The notes: generated by a model not told the origin, from the letters alone. 64,000 nucleotides of DNA from Siniperca chuatsi (GCF_020085105.1 NC_058052.1:17055733-17119732), one strand, 5' to 3'; positions 1-10,666 are shown, numbered from the stretch's first letter. Program-made: numbers and translations.

Positions 1-159
1 ATTAGTATACTATAACAATGAATATATCCTATGCTGCAAGATGCAACACGCATTATTTCAGGGTTTTATTTGTGTTACCTTTTTGGTGTGACGACTTACT
101 GGCTTCATTTTTATAATGAGTCCCTAATTTATGAAAATAGAAAATGGTTTGTATCTTAC

Positions 160-1960
160 TTGCTGTACTAGTTGTGGTAGTTGAGGTTATTTCATGAACA
201 GTTAAATGCACCGGCATCTGTAAGTCTCTGTTGGCGCACCAATGCCAGCCACTGCTCTTTGTCCTCAGTTCACTCATAGTCACAGTGAAAACTTTAGGGA
301 CACTTGCATTGATCGTCACTGTTGTTCCATCTATTGATCCAGTCTGATCTCTCACACAGGTGCTGCCCAGCTTGCACCACTGTGTTACTTTTGGATATTT
401 ATAGCGGCACTTAACAGTCACACTTCCTCCTTCAAATGCTATGATTTCCTGTTGGTCCACGTACAGACTCGGCATACCTTGAAAAAAGCAGAACACAAAA
501 ATGTAGCATAGTCTGATTTTATTAACTGAGACATGTGAGTAAAACAGTTTCTCCACCAAATAGTTCACAGAAAGCATTTCAGATGTGTTTAAAACATTTA
601 AAGGGTTTTACCTGTCGTGACTGACAGCTGAAAACGTCGTCCGATATCCTTCTTATATTTAATCTCCACAGCACACCAGTAATAAGTGTCCACATCCGTC
701 AGATTATTAATAGTCACAGTGAAGATTGTTTGGTTTGTGTCATCAGAAATTGAAAACTTTCCTGAATTATCTGGCTTGTTTGTTTTAACTTCATATGAGC
801 AGGAGGACCAATGATATCCTTTACACAAGTATTTCACATGGTTTACGTACTGCTGCTCATAGAAACATGGGATAGAGATGGAGCCACCAGCCTTGACTGA
901 CACTTCAGTCACTGTAATAATTTTACAGTGAATTCCTGACAAAACAACAGCAGACACTTATTTTATAGTGGTGTCAAATGCATTGTGTATATCACTATCA
1001 GTTACTGGTTACACATAAGACGGTGTAGTCCCTCATTCGTCCAGGAGTGTTCTATTGTAGAAAAGGTTTCAGTCGTAGTCATCTGGACACTGTTTTCAGA
1101 ATCAAGACGTTTCGGCTCCCATCCGGAAGTCATTCTCAATTGTGAAAAAATGGGACGGGAACTAGAAATTTAAGCTACTCTGTGTTACATAAGCCCTGCC
1201 CTCAGGAAGGAATCTGCCTGAGTTATCTGTTAATAGCTAGTTTCACCTGAAACTGAACTAATAGTTTCCAAGATGGCCCAGTAATCAGTAATCAGGCCTA
1301 TTGTTTTCTGGCTGCATCTACTTCATCACTGTTAAGTACCTGATTAGCAGTAGAGAGAAGAGTTGGTTTGAACGGGGCGTCAAGGAAGCCATTTTTGTGA
1401 AAAAAGAGAACCCCTCTTTGAACAGAAATGGTGGTCTGAGATTTAATCTGCCCAAAGTCTATCAGAGTGTATTATCACCTTGGTCACGCCAATCACATGC
1501 TAATCAGGTACTTAACAGTGATGAAGTAGATGCAGCCAGAAAACTAGAAACTAGCTATTAACAGATACTCAGGCAGATTTCTTCCTGAGGGCAGGGCTTA
1601 TGTAACACAGAGTAGTTTAAATTTCTAATTCCCGTCCCATTTTTTCACAATTGAGAATGACTTCCGGATGGGAGCCGAAACGTCTTGATTCTGAAAACAG
1701 TGGTTACACATAGTTACATAAGATAAATTAGGATCATGACATCAAATTTTTATCAAACATGATATTAATGATTATTAGTGGCTCGTTGTCACTTTAACTG
1801 TAAGACTAAAATTGTATTACTCAACAACAATATATCAGTACCAAAAATATTATAATATTATAAACCTGACTATAATTTATGCATAGCGCCCTTATTAAGG
1901 CTTAGCTGACTTACCTATGAGTCCAGAGAGTATTAGATGAGGAATATATGAAAAAGTCAT
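160..1960 (-). CDS. CD300/CMRF35-like (pIgR-like) immune receptor, 5' part
   Basis: Three exons can be joined on the minus strand, all phase 1. Exon 1 (1915-1960) starts at ATG 1960 and encodes a short hydrophobic signal peptide beginning MTFSYIPHL, with a GTAAGT donor. Exon 2 (612-911) encodes a V-type Ig domain with Cys in SIPCFY, a YLCKGY segment and the YYWCAV motif. Exon 3 (160-477) encodes a second V-type domain (VTVKCRY, TQWCKLG, GWHWCAN) and ends in a Thr/Ser-rich stalk. The extra Cys pair and WC motifs are typical of CD300/CMRF35-like and fish pIgR-like receptors. These are type I membrane proteins of myeloid or mucosal cells that bind lipids, sialic acid or Ig. Transmembrane and cytoplasmic exons lie off the left edge, so an activating or inhibitory class cannot be assigned. 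Intron 1 carries a foldback retroelement. The family call is firm; the individual member is not identifiable. Confidence 0.82.
1018..1700 (+). mobile_element. Foldback Penelope-like retroelement fragment
   Basis: Two arms of one sequence face each other: about 1093-1345 (inverted) and 1498-1700 (direct). Between them lies an open stretch of a Penelope-like GIY-YIG endonuclease C-terminus (1351-1480), with KSWFERGVKEAIFV and NPSLNRNGGLRF as key segments. The left arm runs about 75 bp further out than the right. The whole unit is flanked by the 12-bp direct repeat tggttacacata at 1006-1017 and 1701-1712, read as a target-site duplication. The 3' region carries the motif around ccgaaacgtcttgattctg that ends many fish Penelope-like copies. 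It is 5'-truncated with no reverse transcriptase and is therefore dead. It lies in intron 1 of the CD300-like gene, antisense to it. Confidence 0.75.
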
Positions 1961-3134
1961 GCCTGCATTAAAGTTGTCAGTGAATGAGCATTTTCAGTTT
2001 TACAGTGTGTAATTATAACTGGGTCGCTTCCTCATTTTTAACACTGTTCTCTTGGTCCTGCTGTAAATCTACCGGTCACAGTTTTTATGGCTTTTAAAAC
2101 AATGTATTACATTACATTACATACATTCATGAATACATGAACATTTATGTTAAATAGTTTATCATTCATGTTCAATATTGTACATTGTCCCTTACATCTA
2201 AAAGGGGGGAAAAAAGCTGGAATTTTAAATCTAATTTAAGAAAGTTTTTTGTGAGGAAGAGACACAGTACCTCACAAATAAATTAAATAAAAGTAAAATA
2301 AAGTTGAAAGTTCAACAATGTCCCAGAACTTTTAAAAATAATTTGAGATGATGATGAAGACTAAATGATGAGTTTGACAAATGAAGCGCTAACAATTTTG
2401 GCTGTGGTTGCTGGAGTGCAAACTTACCCAAATCCAAGAGCAGGACAGAGTTGCTTAATTTTCCTAAACTCTGACATAGTAGCATCCAGGACTGGCTCCA
2501 ACCCAGCGGCTGTTTCGGTCCTGAATAGACCACACAAAATAATGTACTCAGCTAATGATAAGCTAACTCTTGGCCTTAGAAGTAATAGTAGGTTACTGAG
2601 GTGGGTAGTTGGGGGGCTGCAGTTTGCCCAGGCCTGTAGTGGGTTGATCTGGCCATGGTAGTGGAGTATTTTTTAAGGTTCAAGGTTTTTTTTGTCATGC
2701 ATTCCAGTGCAGTGTACTCTCTGGTAATGCTACTTTTACTGAGGTAAAGGATCTGATTCCTCCATCACTGTTCTCAGGTCAGTGTAATTTGCCATTCGTT
2801 CAGATTTTGCCAGAATGTGGTGATGTTTTGCCCACTATCCTCAGCATCTCGTATGGTAGGCCTATCTTCAAAATATCACAACAATCCAAATATGACAGCT
2901 CAACAAATGGCCAAACTTGAGTTTTGAGGTGTAATAGCCTAAAGTTAACAGATTATTTTTACAGGGTACACACTAAGTAAGAACAGCAGGCCGTGTACAG
3001 CTTCCGTAGTTAAGTTACGACAGTAGACACCGACCTCACCGCTATGGCCGACGTAATGGCCGACTGTCTTTGTCGACTTTTGATGACGTTTTTATATGAC
3101 TTCGGATGTCCACGCGAATATAAAGCGACAGGAA
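1961..3134. other. Intergenic region between CD300-like gene and polh promoter
   Basis: No coding exon is recognised. The short open frames at 2312-2661 show no family resemblance. A fragment at about 2726-2776 (aggtaaaggatctgattcc and the following tccatcactg) matches the end of a common fish MITE also seen at 51.8-52.5 kb. The last 150 bp are richer in CpG and look like promoter sequence. No xpo5 exon, the head-to-head neighbour of POLH in mammals, was recognised here. Confidence 0.5.
3060..3134 (+). promoter_or_regulatory. Candidate ancestral polh core promoter
   Basis: The stretch has a CRE-like tgacgt at 3084-3089 and a TATA-like aatataaag at 3117-3125. If the LINE at 3153-6336 is removed, the TATA-like box lies about 130 bp upstream of the polh ATG. 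A start site 25-30 bp downstream of it would fall inside the target-site duplication. This is inference from spacing only; no transcript data were available. Confidence 0.35.
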
Positions 3135-3314
3135 CAGAAGCATATTTCGGCGAGTGGGCGCTGACACGGAAGAGTGCTGAAGTTTGTTTGGTAAAAAGTT
3201 AAAACCCATGAACCTGGCTCAGCTGCTAGATATAGGGGTGTCATATCTGGAATAGCACTCTTTGTCTCAATGGAGGATCAGAAAAACAGAACTGAAAGGA
3301 GGGAAAGTGCTTGA

Positions 3315-3810
3315 TGCTAAACGTAGAAAGAGTAGAAACGCTGTCAGTAACCATCGATTTGGAAAACAACCTCCCGAGAAAAGTTATGCTAGGCTTCTTC
3401 AGCTATGTAGTAAGAGAGTTCATTCCTCCGGCATTAAGATGCTTTAAATGTTAAAGAATGGGTCATACTGCCAGCCAGTGCAGAGGAAAAGAAAGATGTG
3501 CAAGATGTGGAGGTATTTTATTTGGAAAGTGTGGGAAAGATGTGCCAGTTAAATGTTGCAATTGTAGAGAAGACCACAGTGCAGCTTATGGGGGATGCGC
3601 AGTTCAAAAGCATGCAAGAGAAGTCCAAAAATAAAAAACAAAGTGTCATATGCAGAGGCTGTTAAGAAGGTCAACAACGAACATGTAGCAAAGGAAAACA
3701 GCACTGAAAGTTATAACCCAGGAAACAGTAATGATCCCCCAAGTTCAGAAAACAGACAAACACATCAGAGGACACATCAGGACTACATGAGACCTCCCAC
3801 AAGTGCAGGG
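3315..3810 (+). pseudogene. LINE ORF1 remnant (CCHC zinc-knuckle protein)
   Basis: Reading across frames gives a leader segment (NVERVETLSVTIDLENN), then a run of zinc knuckles: CFKC, a stop in place of the next residue, then RMGHTASQC, followed by CARCGG...GKC and CCNCREDHSAAYGGC. A frameshift near 3630 leads into KNKVSYAEAVKKV, a conserved post-knuckle motif of I-clade ORF1 proteins. The stop inside the first knuckle and the frameshift show that it is broken. The product would bind RNA as nucleocapsid-like ORF1p. Confidence 0.75.
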
Positions 3811-4019
3811 TAAAGGAGGGAACCATGTTAGTAGATAAAGTCAATTTTATTGCATTCGTGTGCAAAGTGGTGTACATTGGATTACAACAAAATTACAGGA
3901 ATGAGAGAATCAAAACAATTGTGGAAGCAGCAAAAGAGTACCTCAAGATGTCAAATACAGAATGTAAAACGATACAAGAATTGATGAACCCCTTCATATA
4001 TGGTGTGTCTAGTGATTAA

Positions 4020-6122
4020 ACTAGTAATGGTACTTACCATCTTTCAGTGGAATAGCACAAGTTTAATAGCAGATGTAGAGGGATTTAAGAAGGTCATAAA
4101 GGATTTAAAGGACAAACCAGATATATGCATTCAAGAAACATGACTGAGACCATGTCTAGAGTTTGTATTGGCAGGATACAATTCAGTCAGATATGATAGA
4201 GATAGGTGATTTCACTGCACACAATAGTCTGTGGGGAATTGATCATACTGATTATAATGGTACAGTGATTGAAGAAGTGATAGATAACAGAAATCTTTTT
4301 TGTATAAACAATGGTAAAGGAACAATATTCAATATAAATAGGCATAAGATGTCATGTATTGATTTAACATTGGTTTCTGCAAATATGGCTAGTCTATGTG
4401 AATGGAAAATATGCAACGATAACATATGATGTGTAGTTGGCTATTAAAGAAAGAAATAGTGCTTTCAGAAACTTGAGAAACAACATGAATGTGGACAATT
4501 TCATGGAATATAAAAGGAAAAGAGCCATAGCATGCAAAATAATTATAACCGCTAAAAGGAATACCTGGAGACAGTGTTGTTCTGCTATTGGAAGAGAGAG
4601 AGAGAGATGTGGGTTGTGTATGGAATATGGTTAAAAAGATGAGTGGGAGAAGGATAAGCAATAAAATATCAGTACTTGCAGATGGAGACAAATTAGCAAT
4701 AACAGATATGGAAAAAGCCAACCTCCTAGGAATAGTATTTGCCAGTGTTCACAGTGGAAATCACCTTACTGAGAGACATAAACAAAGGAAAGAAGAAATC
4801 CTAAAAGATAATGAATGGTGCTTGGTAAAAAGGTAGAAATCAGTGCAGCTCTGGATATGGAATTCACCTTGAGGGGAATGAGAAGGGCATTAAAGGGCAG
4901 CAGATATTCTGCTCCGGGACAACATTAATTGAGTTATGCTATGTTCAGTCAGTTACCAGAGGGAGCATTAGAAATAGTGTTGAATGTTTTCAATAAGATA
5001 TGGACAGAAGGAAGACTACCTGGTAATTGGAAGATGGCATTAATTTTACCATTTGCTAAACCAGGAAAAGATACATCAAATGCTGAAAACTACAGACCAA
5101 TAGCACTAACCTCACACTTATGGATGGAAAAAAATGATTGTCTTCATGCTATTATACTTTTTAGAAAAAGAATACAGGCGGGTGGAGATGGAAATTTTTG
5201 CATCAACTGTTCTGCAGAATTGTTAGGAATACACAACATTTTCTGGTAAATGTTTTGGGTGGGACATTAACAAGAAAGTGAAACAGTACAAATTAGATAC
5301 TATACAACACAGTATATTATTAGCAAGTATTCATAGCACCATTTCCCCAATGATATTTCCACAACCCAAAATAAGTTACTATAATTATCTTAATATTTTT
5401 ACAAATGGATCAAAACACTCAAATGACGAACATGCACGGGTGGGTATATACATCCCAGAATCTGACAAAGGAATTGTTAAGAGAATCTCAAACAGGTTAT
5501 TAGTATACACGGCAGAAATTACAGCAATAATCATCAGTCTTCAGTGGGTAGAGGAGGTTAAACCGATGAAAGTAGTGATATGTTCAGATTCTGCTGCTGT
5601 ATTATGGATGTTGGAATAGAGAGAAATGAGATTGCAAAAAAACTTGCTAAAAATGCACTAAACAAAAATGATAATGACATTTTAGAAATTTGTTTTGTGA
5701 GATCAGAAGCAAGATCACTAACTCATCAGGGAATAATGGCATCTTGGTAGAAAAACTGGAATAAAGACATTAAAGGTAGAGAATACTATAAAATCCTAAA
5801 ATAAGAGTCAGAAATAATCAAGATAAATGTAGGAAAGAAGACGTTATCTTTTCTACATTAAGATTAGGACACACATGACTCAATGCTACCTTGTATACCA
5901 TGAAAAGGTCAGTGTCAGATAAATGTGAGGAAGGAAACTGTTGAACATGTGCTGATGGGATGTAGGAAGTTCAGTGTAGAAAGAGAAAGACTGAAGGGCA
6001 GAGTAGTAGAGATGGGCAGGGTGTGGAGCATCAAAGGTCTGTTAGAGACAGGGGATAAACAGTTACATGTTCAAAAAGCTTTATTCAAATATTTAAAAGA
6101 AACAGGTATAATATCTAGAATA
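4020..6122 (+). pseudogene. LINE ORF2 remnant (endonuclease, reverse transcriptase, RNase H)
   Basis: Fragments occur in the expected order. An APE-type endonuclease start lies near 4035 (IFQWNSTSLIADVEGF, PDICIQET) and its later part at about 4195-4415 (GDFTAHNSLWG, SCIDLTLVSANM). The reverse transcriptase entry is at about 4930-5120 (PGNWKMALILPFAKPGKD, NYRPIALTS). RNase H is at about 5380-5600 (IFTNGSKHSNDEHARVG, YTAEITAI, ICSDSAAVL). A C-terminal segment at 5925-6122 has ETVEHVLMGCRKF. The catalytic middle of the reverse transcriptase, including the FADD region, is missing. Stops and frameshifts separate all pieces. Confidence 0.8.
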
Positions 6123-6254
6123 TAAAATCTTTAAAAAGTTATTAGTATCTCCCCCCGTTTGTTAGTTTTGGTTAAAGTCATGATGTTACACACTCCCATA
6201 CAGTAGGTGGCGGCATGCACCTTTAACGTTGGTTTGTAGCAAGCCAGTAAAATC

Positions 6255-6336
6255 AAAGAAGAAGCGGAAGCAGAAGCAGAAGCAGAAGAAGAAGAAGAAG
6301 AAGAAGAAGAAGAAGAAGAAGAAGAAGAAGAATAAG
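6255..6336 (+). repeat. AAG-rich LINE tail expanded to a trinucleotide microsatellite
   Basis: The tail begins as irregular aagcgg/aagcag units and becomes pure aag from about 6283 to 6330, ending in aataag. It is the priming tail of the LINE and borders the right copy of the target-site duplication. Long leucine- and phenylalanine-rich antisense frames here are artefacts of the repeat. Confidence 0.9.
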
Positions 6337-6363
6337 CAGAAGTATATTTCGGCGCCCAGTATA

Positions 6364-6432
6364 ATGAACATCCCCGCGCTGTTGAGAGCTGTCAATTAAC
6401 AGCAGTGTGTGTGTATGTTTTGTCCTCGCTGA
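6364..6432 (+). promoter_or_regulatory. Two short upstream ORFs in the polh leader
   Basis: Between the right target-site duplication and the polh ATG are two small ATG frames. One at 6364-6399 encodes MNIPALLRAVN; one at 6415-6432 encodes MFCPR. Both end before the main start at 6452. If transcription begins upstream of 6364 they would reduce initiation at the main ATG. Whether they are in the mRNA is unknown. Confidence 0.4.
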
Positions 6433-6451
6433 CTGATTCACTTCTTCAGTG

Positions 6452-9400
6452 ATGGAGTACGGGAAGGAGAGAGTGGTGGCGTTAGTAGACATGGACTGCT
6501 TTTACGTCCAGGTGGAACAGCGGCTCAATCCAGCTCTGAGGAACACTCCCTGTGTGGTGGCCCAGTACAAGACGTGGAAAGGAGGCAGGTGAGTTTCTGA
6601 CACAGAGACACTGTTTTTATGATCAACGCAACTGAAACATTGGCGAGGAGAGCAGGATTGTTTTGCCGTCTGGATAACAGCGTGTAGCAAAACCCCATTG
6701 TCCCTCGATACGAAAGTGATGCAAAAAGCTGTATGTATAGTGCCGTTGTCCAGTAAGCTTAGTTTATTCTGCTGCTTGAGACAGCGGTGCAGTTCAGTCA
6801 AACGGAAAAAAAACCCTCTTTCTCTCAAAACTCAGTTCAAGGAGGCGGAAGTTACTGTTGTGATCATAGCGACTCCATATTGCCACAGCACGCTGACAGT
6901 ATTGAAAGGTAGTAGGAGCATAAATCATAGAATACAGTATTAGTAAATGATTTCAGAAAGTAATAGTCAAAACAAGAGCTGCAGAATGAGATCAGAAAAT
7001 AACTGACCAGAATGACAAAACTTAAGCATTGAAGTTCATTCTTGAACTTAGAAATAGTAGCTTTTACAGAAAAATCTGTACTCAAGGTCCACTTACTAGC
7101 TTTTCCACACCTTTCAGTTATCTCATAGTCTTCCTCAGCAGATGGAGTTTGCTCAGTTGTCATGGAGATGGCTTAGTTGTCATCACGTGACCTAAATATG
7201 AATCTGAGAGGGAATCATAACCCCTTCTGCTCTGTTCACGGATGGTTTTTGGCATTGGATGTAAATGGCCTCTTCGATCTTTCTCCGGCTGTCCACTGAC
7301 ATCTGGTCGATGACTTTTACTCCGTCCCAGTGCTGTGATTGGACAGCATGAGGCTTGGTCTGTTCAGTTACATGGACCATTTAAATAGCTGTCTCTGTGT
7401 TGGCAACTCACCCGCCTTCATCTCCCACAGATAACCACCTTGGACTTACTGCTAACATGTTCTCACGGTTTGTAAACATTATCTAACAATGCTGTTCTCA
7501 ACTAAATATCATCCTCTGTTAGTATCATAGCTGTGAGTTACGAGGCCAGGGCCAATGGTGTCACCAGGAACATGTGGGTGGACGATGCAAAGAATCTGTG
7601 CCCAGATCTCCAGGTGGCACGAGTGCGCGAGTCTCATGGCAAGGCAGACCTGACGTAGTAAGTGCTGGTGATGTACTATATAACCTCTACACCTATTCAC
7701 AGTTCCTGGGATTGTGCCATAAAATCTTTTTTATATTTATTTTTTCAGAAGATGAATAGTAAATATGTTATTTTAATACCTCGACTCCTGTGACCAGTTG
7801 TAAAGTAAATAACCTATTCACTCCTGTGTAGTTACAGGGAGGCGAGTGTGGAAGTGATTGAGGTGATGTCTCGCTTTGCTGTGATTGAGAGAGCCAGCAT
7901 TGATGAGGCCTACATGGATCTGACTGCTGCGATCCAGCAGCGGCTGAAAAACATGGCCGACAAACAAATTGATCCTCACATGCTGAGGACAACCTACATC
8001 CAGGGGTACCCACAAAGCTCACCTGAGCAGGAAGCATCTGCAAAAGACGCTGCCTTGGATAAAGGTAAGCTATAACCAAACTTTGATTAATGGATTACTA
8101 ACTGTTTCAGAACTGGACACAGGAAGGTGGTGTTGAAAAGTAACACTTGACAAAACCGCAAAAACTCTGGTAGGATTTATCCCCCTAATGGCTTTGTGTT
8201 TGTCCCCAGAGGAGCAGAGGTCCAGAGGTCTCCAGCAGTGGCTGGCATCCCTGCCTGTCCCTCCATTAGGGGAGCAGAGCTCCGCAGAACTGCAGCTAAC
8301 TGTGGGGGCCCTCATTGTCGAGGAAATGAGGGCTGCCGTGGAGAAACACACAGGTTTCCGCTGTTCAGCAGGGATATCGCACAATAAGGTAGGAAGACCT
8401 CATTGTTTTACTCCTATAAATACAGTATAATGCTGGTGCAATACTTTTAAAGAGCAGCAATGAACTTTGCTGTGGTCATAGTTTACTGTCTGCTTTTTCC
8501 AGGTATTGGCCAAACTAGCCTGTGGTCTGAACAAACCTAACCGACAAACGGTTCTGCCTTTGGACTCTGTGACAGAACTTTTCAACTCTCTACCCATCAG
8601 CAAGATGTGAGTTCAAAGTACTACTCTGCCATAAATGATTTACTCATCACAAATTACACTTATTCAGACATAGAAGTGTAAAAACAGAAGTTGACTAACA
8701 ATACATTCTTGTTTTGCTTATTTCACCTGTGCAGCCGTAACCTGGGGGGTAAGCTGGGTGTCTCCATTACAGAGACTCTAGGAATAGAGAACATGGGAGA
8801 TCTGACTCGCTTCTCTCAGGCCCACCTGGGACAGCAATTTGGAGAAAAGACAGGGTAGGGACAGCTATTAATTTAAAAATCAAAAGTGTCACAAGATAAC
8901 TGGCGGACTTGATCTCTGAGCATTTTATTTATACTTGATTTATCAACCACATTTACCATTGAACCTCTCTTTGCAGCCAGTGGCTGTATGACTTGTGTCG
9001 GGGGATTGAGTTTGAAGCAGTAAAACCCAGACAACTTCCTAAGTCCATTGGCTGCAGTAAAAACTTCCCTGGGAAGACATCGCTGGCTACAAAAGAGCAG
9101 GTACAGGTCATCAGTCTGTTTCCCCAGTGTTACACCAGGGTATGAATTACATTTCTTTTTTAATTTATGATTTGCAAGATTGTTTTCATTATTGTGTAGG
9201 TACAGTATTGGCTTCATCAACTGGCCCTTGAGCTGGAGGAGAGACTGACCAAGGACAGAGAAGTGGTGAGAGAAAGCTGTGCGGTTGTGTAATTTGTTCT
9301 GTTTTTGTTATTACAGCAGTATTACCTATTCCATCAGCTGGGTTTCACAATGATGTTATATACAGTAATATAACTTGGTTTCACATCAGTGCCTGTCATT

Positions 9401-10666
9401 TCTCAACACCTTGCAGAATGGTCGCGTGGCTAAGTTGTTGACAGTTGGGGTTCGTCAGCTTGGGGATAAGAGGCTGAGCAGCTTCTCTCGCTGTTGTGCT
9501 TTAGTGCGCTACGAAGCCACCAAACTGTCGAGTGACAGCTTTGCCATTATCAAGAGTCTCAACACAGCAGGAAATCACCAGGCAGCATGGTATTTAGAAC
9601 ATAGTAACACTTAATATTTTAAAGTCATTGGTTGAAAGGAAACCTGTGTGATTTATTACACTCTGTCTTGCATCATATCCACAGGACTCCACCCCTCACC
9701 TTGCTCCACCTCTCAGCTAGCAAATTCAGTGATGCTCCTTCTGGGGGGATTGCTGGCTTTCTTTCCAGTGATGTCACTTCAACCCAGAGTCTTTTCCCCA
9801 CCACTCAATCCTCCACCCAGCCACCCTCTGAACTGAAAAATGACTCCAGATGCAAACAGCCCGGCAACATCCAGTCCTTCTTTCAAAAGGCAGCTGAGAA
9901 ACAAAGACAGAAGGTTACAAAAAACGTAGATGAGGAGGATGACGATATAGGCTTCACAGGAATTCTCCCATCTTCCTCCTCTCACAAACCCTCTGCATCT
10001 GATAGTCAGTTGGAGACAGATACCAATTGCCCTGTTTCTTTTACACGTTTTTCTCACTCTAAAAATGGTTCATCCATCCCTCATTCTGGCATTACGTCAT
10101 TCTTCCACAAGAAGACTCTTGAAAAAAGTTTACAGGCGTCAGCCTCAACTTTGAACAAGCTGGAAAGCGGACAAATGCCTGGGCCTGTCAAAAAAGAAGA
10201 CTCTGAAGGCACCATTGCTGCTGTGTCAGGCCTACAAGCAAAACATAGCTCAGGGTTTACGTCTCACCAGTCGCCATGTGAAGAGTTAAGGGATGAACTG
10301 GACATTGATCCAGAGGCAAATCACCATCCTCCCAGTGTGGCCAGAGAAGACCTGTTAAACTGTGAACGCTGTGGCCAGGAGGTTTTGGTCTGGGAAATGC
10401 CTGAACACAATGACTATCACTTTGCTGTGGACCTCCAGAAGTCACTCTCTTCATCCACAGGTTCAGCAACCATCTCTTCCTCTTCCTCCAACATCTCTCC
10501 TTCTTCCAGTGCCTCTCTAACTCCCCTCAGAGTAGGAGCAGCAGGCTTAGCCCAGTCCTCCAGGGGCAAGACAAAAACCAGAGGCCAGTCAGGACCCCAA
10601 CCAAAAAGGCATCGCTCCCAAGGTGGACTTACGGGCACTCTGGATTCTTTTTTCAAGAGGAACTGA
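6452..10666 (+). CDS. polh: DNA polymerase eta (Y-family translesion polymerase)
   Basis: Ten exons join in frame: 6452-6588, 7523-7657, 7832-8064, 8210-8388, 8503-8606, 8735-8854, 8977-9100, 9200-9265, 9417-9589 and 9685-10666, giving 750 aa (human 713). The protein bypasses UV cyclobutane dimers at stalled forks in the nucleus. Visible signatures: catalytic ALVDMDC (Asp13) and ASIDEAYMDLT (Asp and Glu), a palm/fingers core through GISHNKVLAKLACGLNKPN, the little-finger segment RQLPKSIGCSKNFPGKT, and a UBZ zinc finger at about residues 650-675 (CERCGQ...EHNDYHF, with the ubiquitin-contacting Asp kept). Three PCNA-binding-like motifs are present (IQSFFQKAA, ITSFFHKK, and the C-terminal LDSFFKRN). 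A basic stretch before the last motif (PKRHR) resembles a nuclear localisation signal. Residue 18 is Tyr where human has Phe. All splice sites are GT-AG and phases agree. Confidence 0.96.
7050..7400 (-). mobile_element. Penelope-like element 3' fragment in polh intron 1
   Basis: The minus-strand frame at 7192-7380 encodes a GIY-YIG endonuclease tail of Penelope-like type: HWDGVKVIDQ, SRRKIEEAIYIQ, PSVNRAEG. The non-coding sequence after it (7050-7190 on the plus strand) resembles the 3' end of fish Penelope copies, with an agctagtaagtggaccttgag motif and a hammerhead-like core at 7112-7138. It has no reverse transcriptase and is truncated. It belongs to a different subfamily from the foldback copy at 1018-1700, judging by the differing endonuclease sequence. 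Confidence 0.65.

Larger units (their letters stand above)
3153..6336 (+). mobile_element. Degenerate I/Nimb-like non-LTR retrotransposon (LINE)
   Basis: The element has remnants of both LINE ORFs in order (CCHC protein, then endonuclease, reverse transcriptase and RNase H). It has a 3' tail with the cagtaggtggcggcatgcacc motif of fish I/Nimb elements, followed by an AAG repeat tail. It is flanked by an 18-bp target-site duplication, cagaagcatatttcggcg at 3135-3152 and the same with one C-to-T change at 6337-6354. At 3.18 kb it is shorter than an intact element of this type (about 5-6 kb) because of internal deletions in ORF2. Stops and frameshifts throughout make it an old, immobile copy. 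It sits 98-116 bp from the polh start codon. Confidence 0.85.

Noticed and set aside
2312-2661. Overlapping open frames on both strands
   Set aside because: No family pattern, no splice context, and composition like the surrounding intergenic DNA.
6186-6492. Two antisense open frames rich in Phe or Leu
   Set aside because: They are translations of the AAG repeat tail of the LINE and the polh leader on the wrong strand.
9779-10057. 92-codon minus-strand frame over polh exon 10
   Set aside because: Shadow of the well-supported polh last exon.
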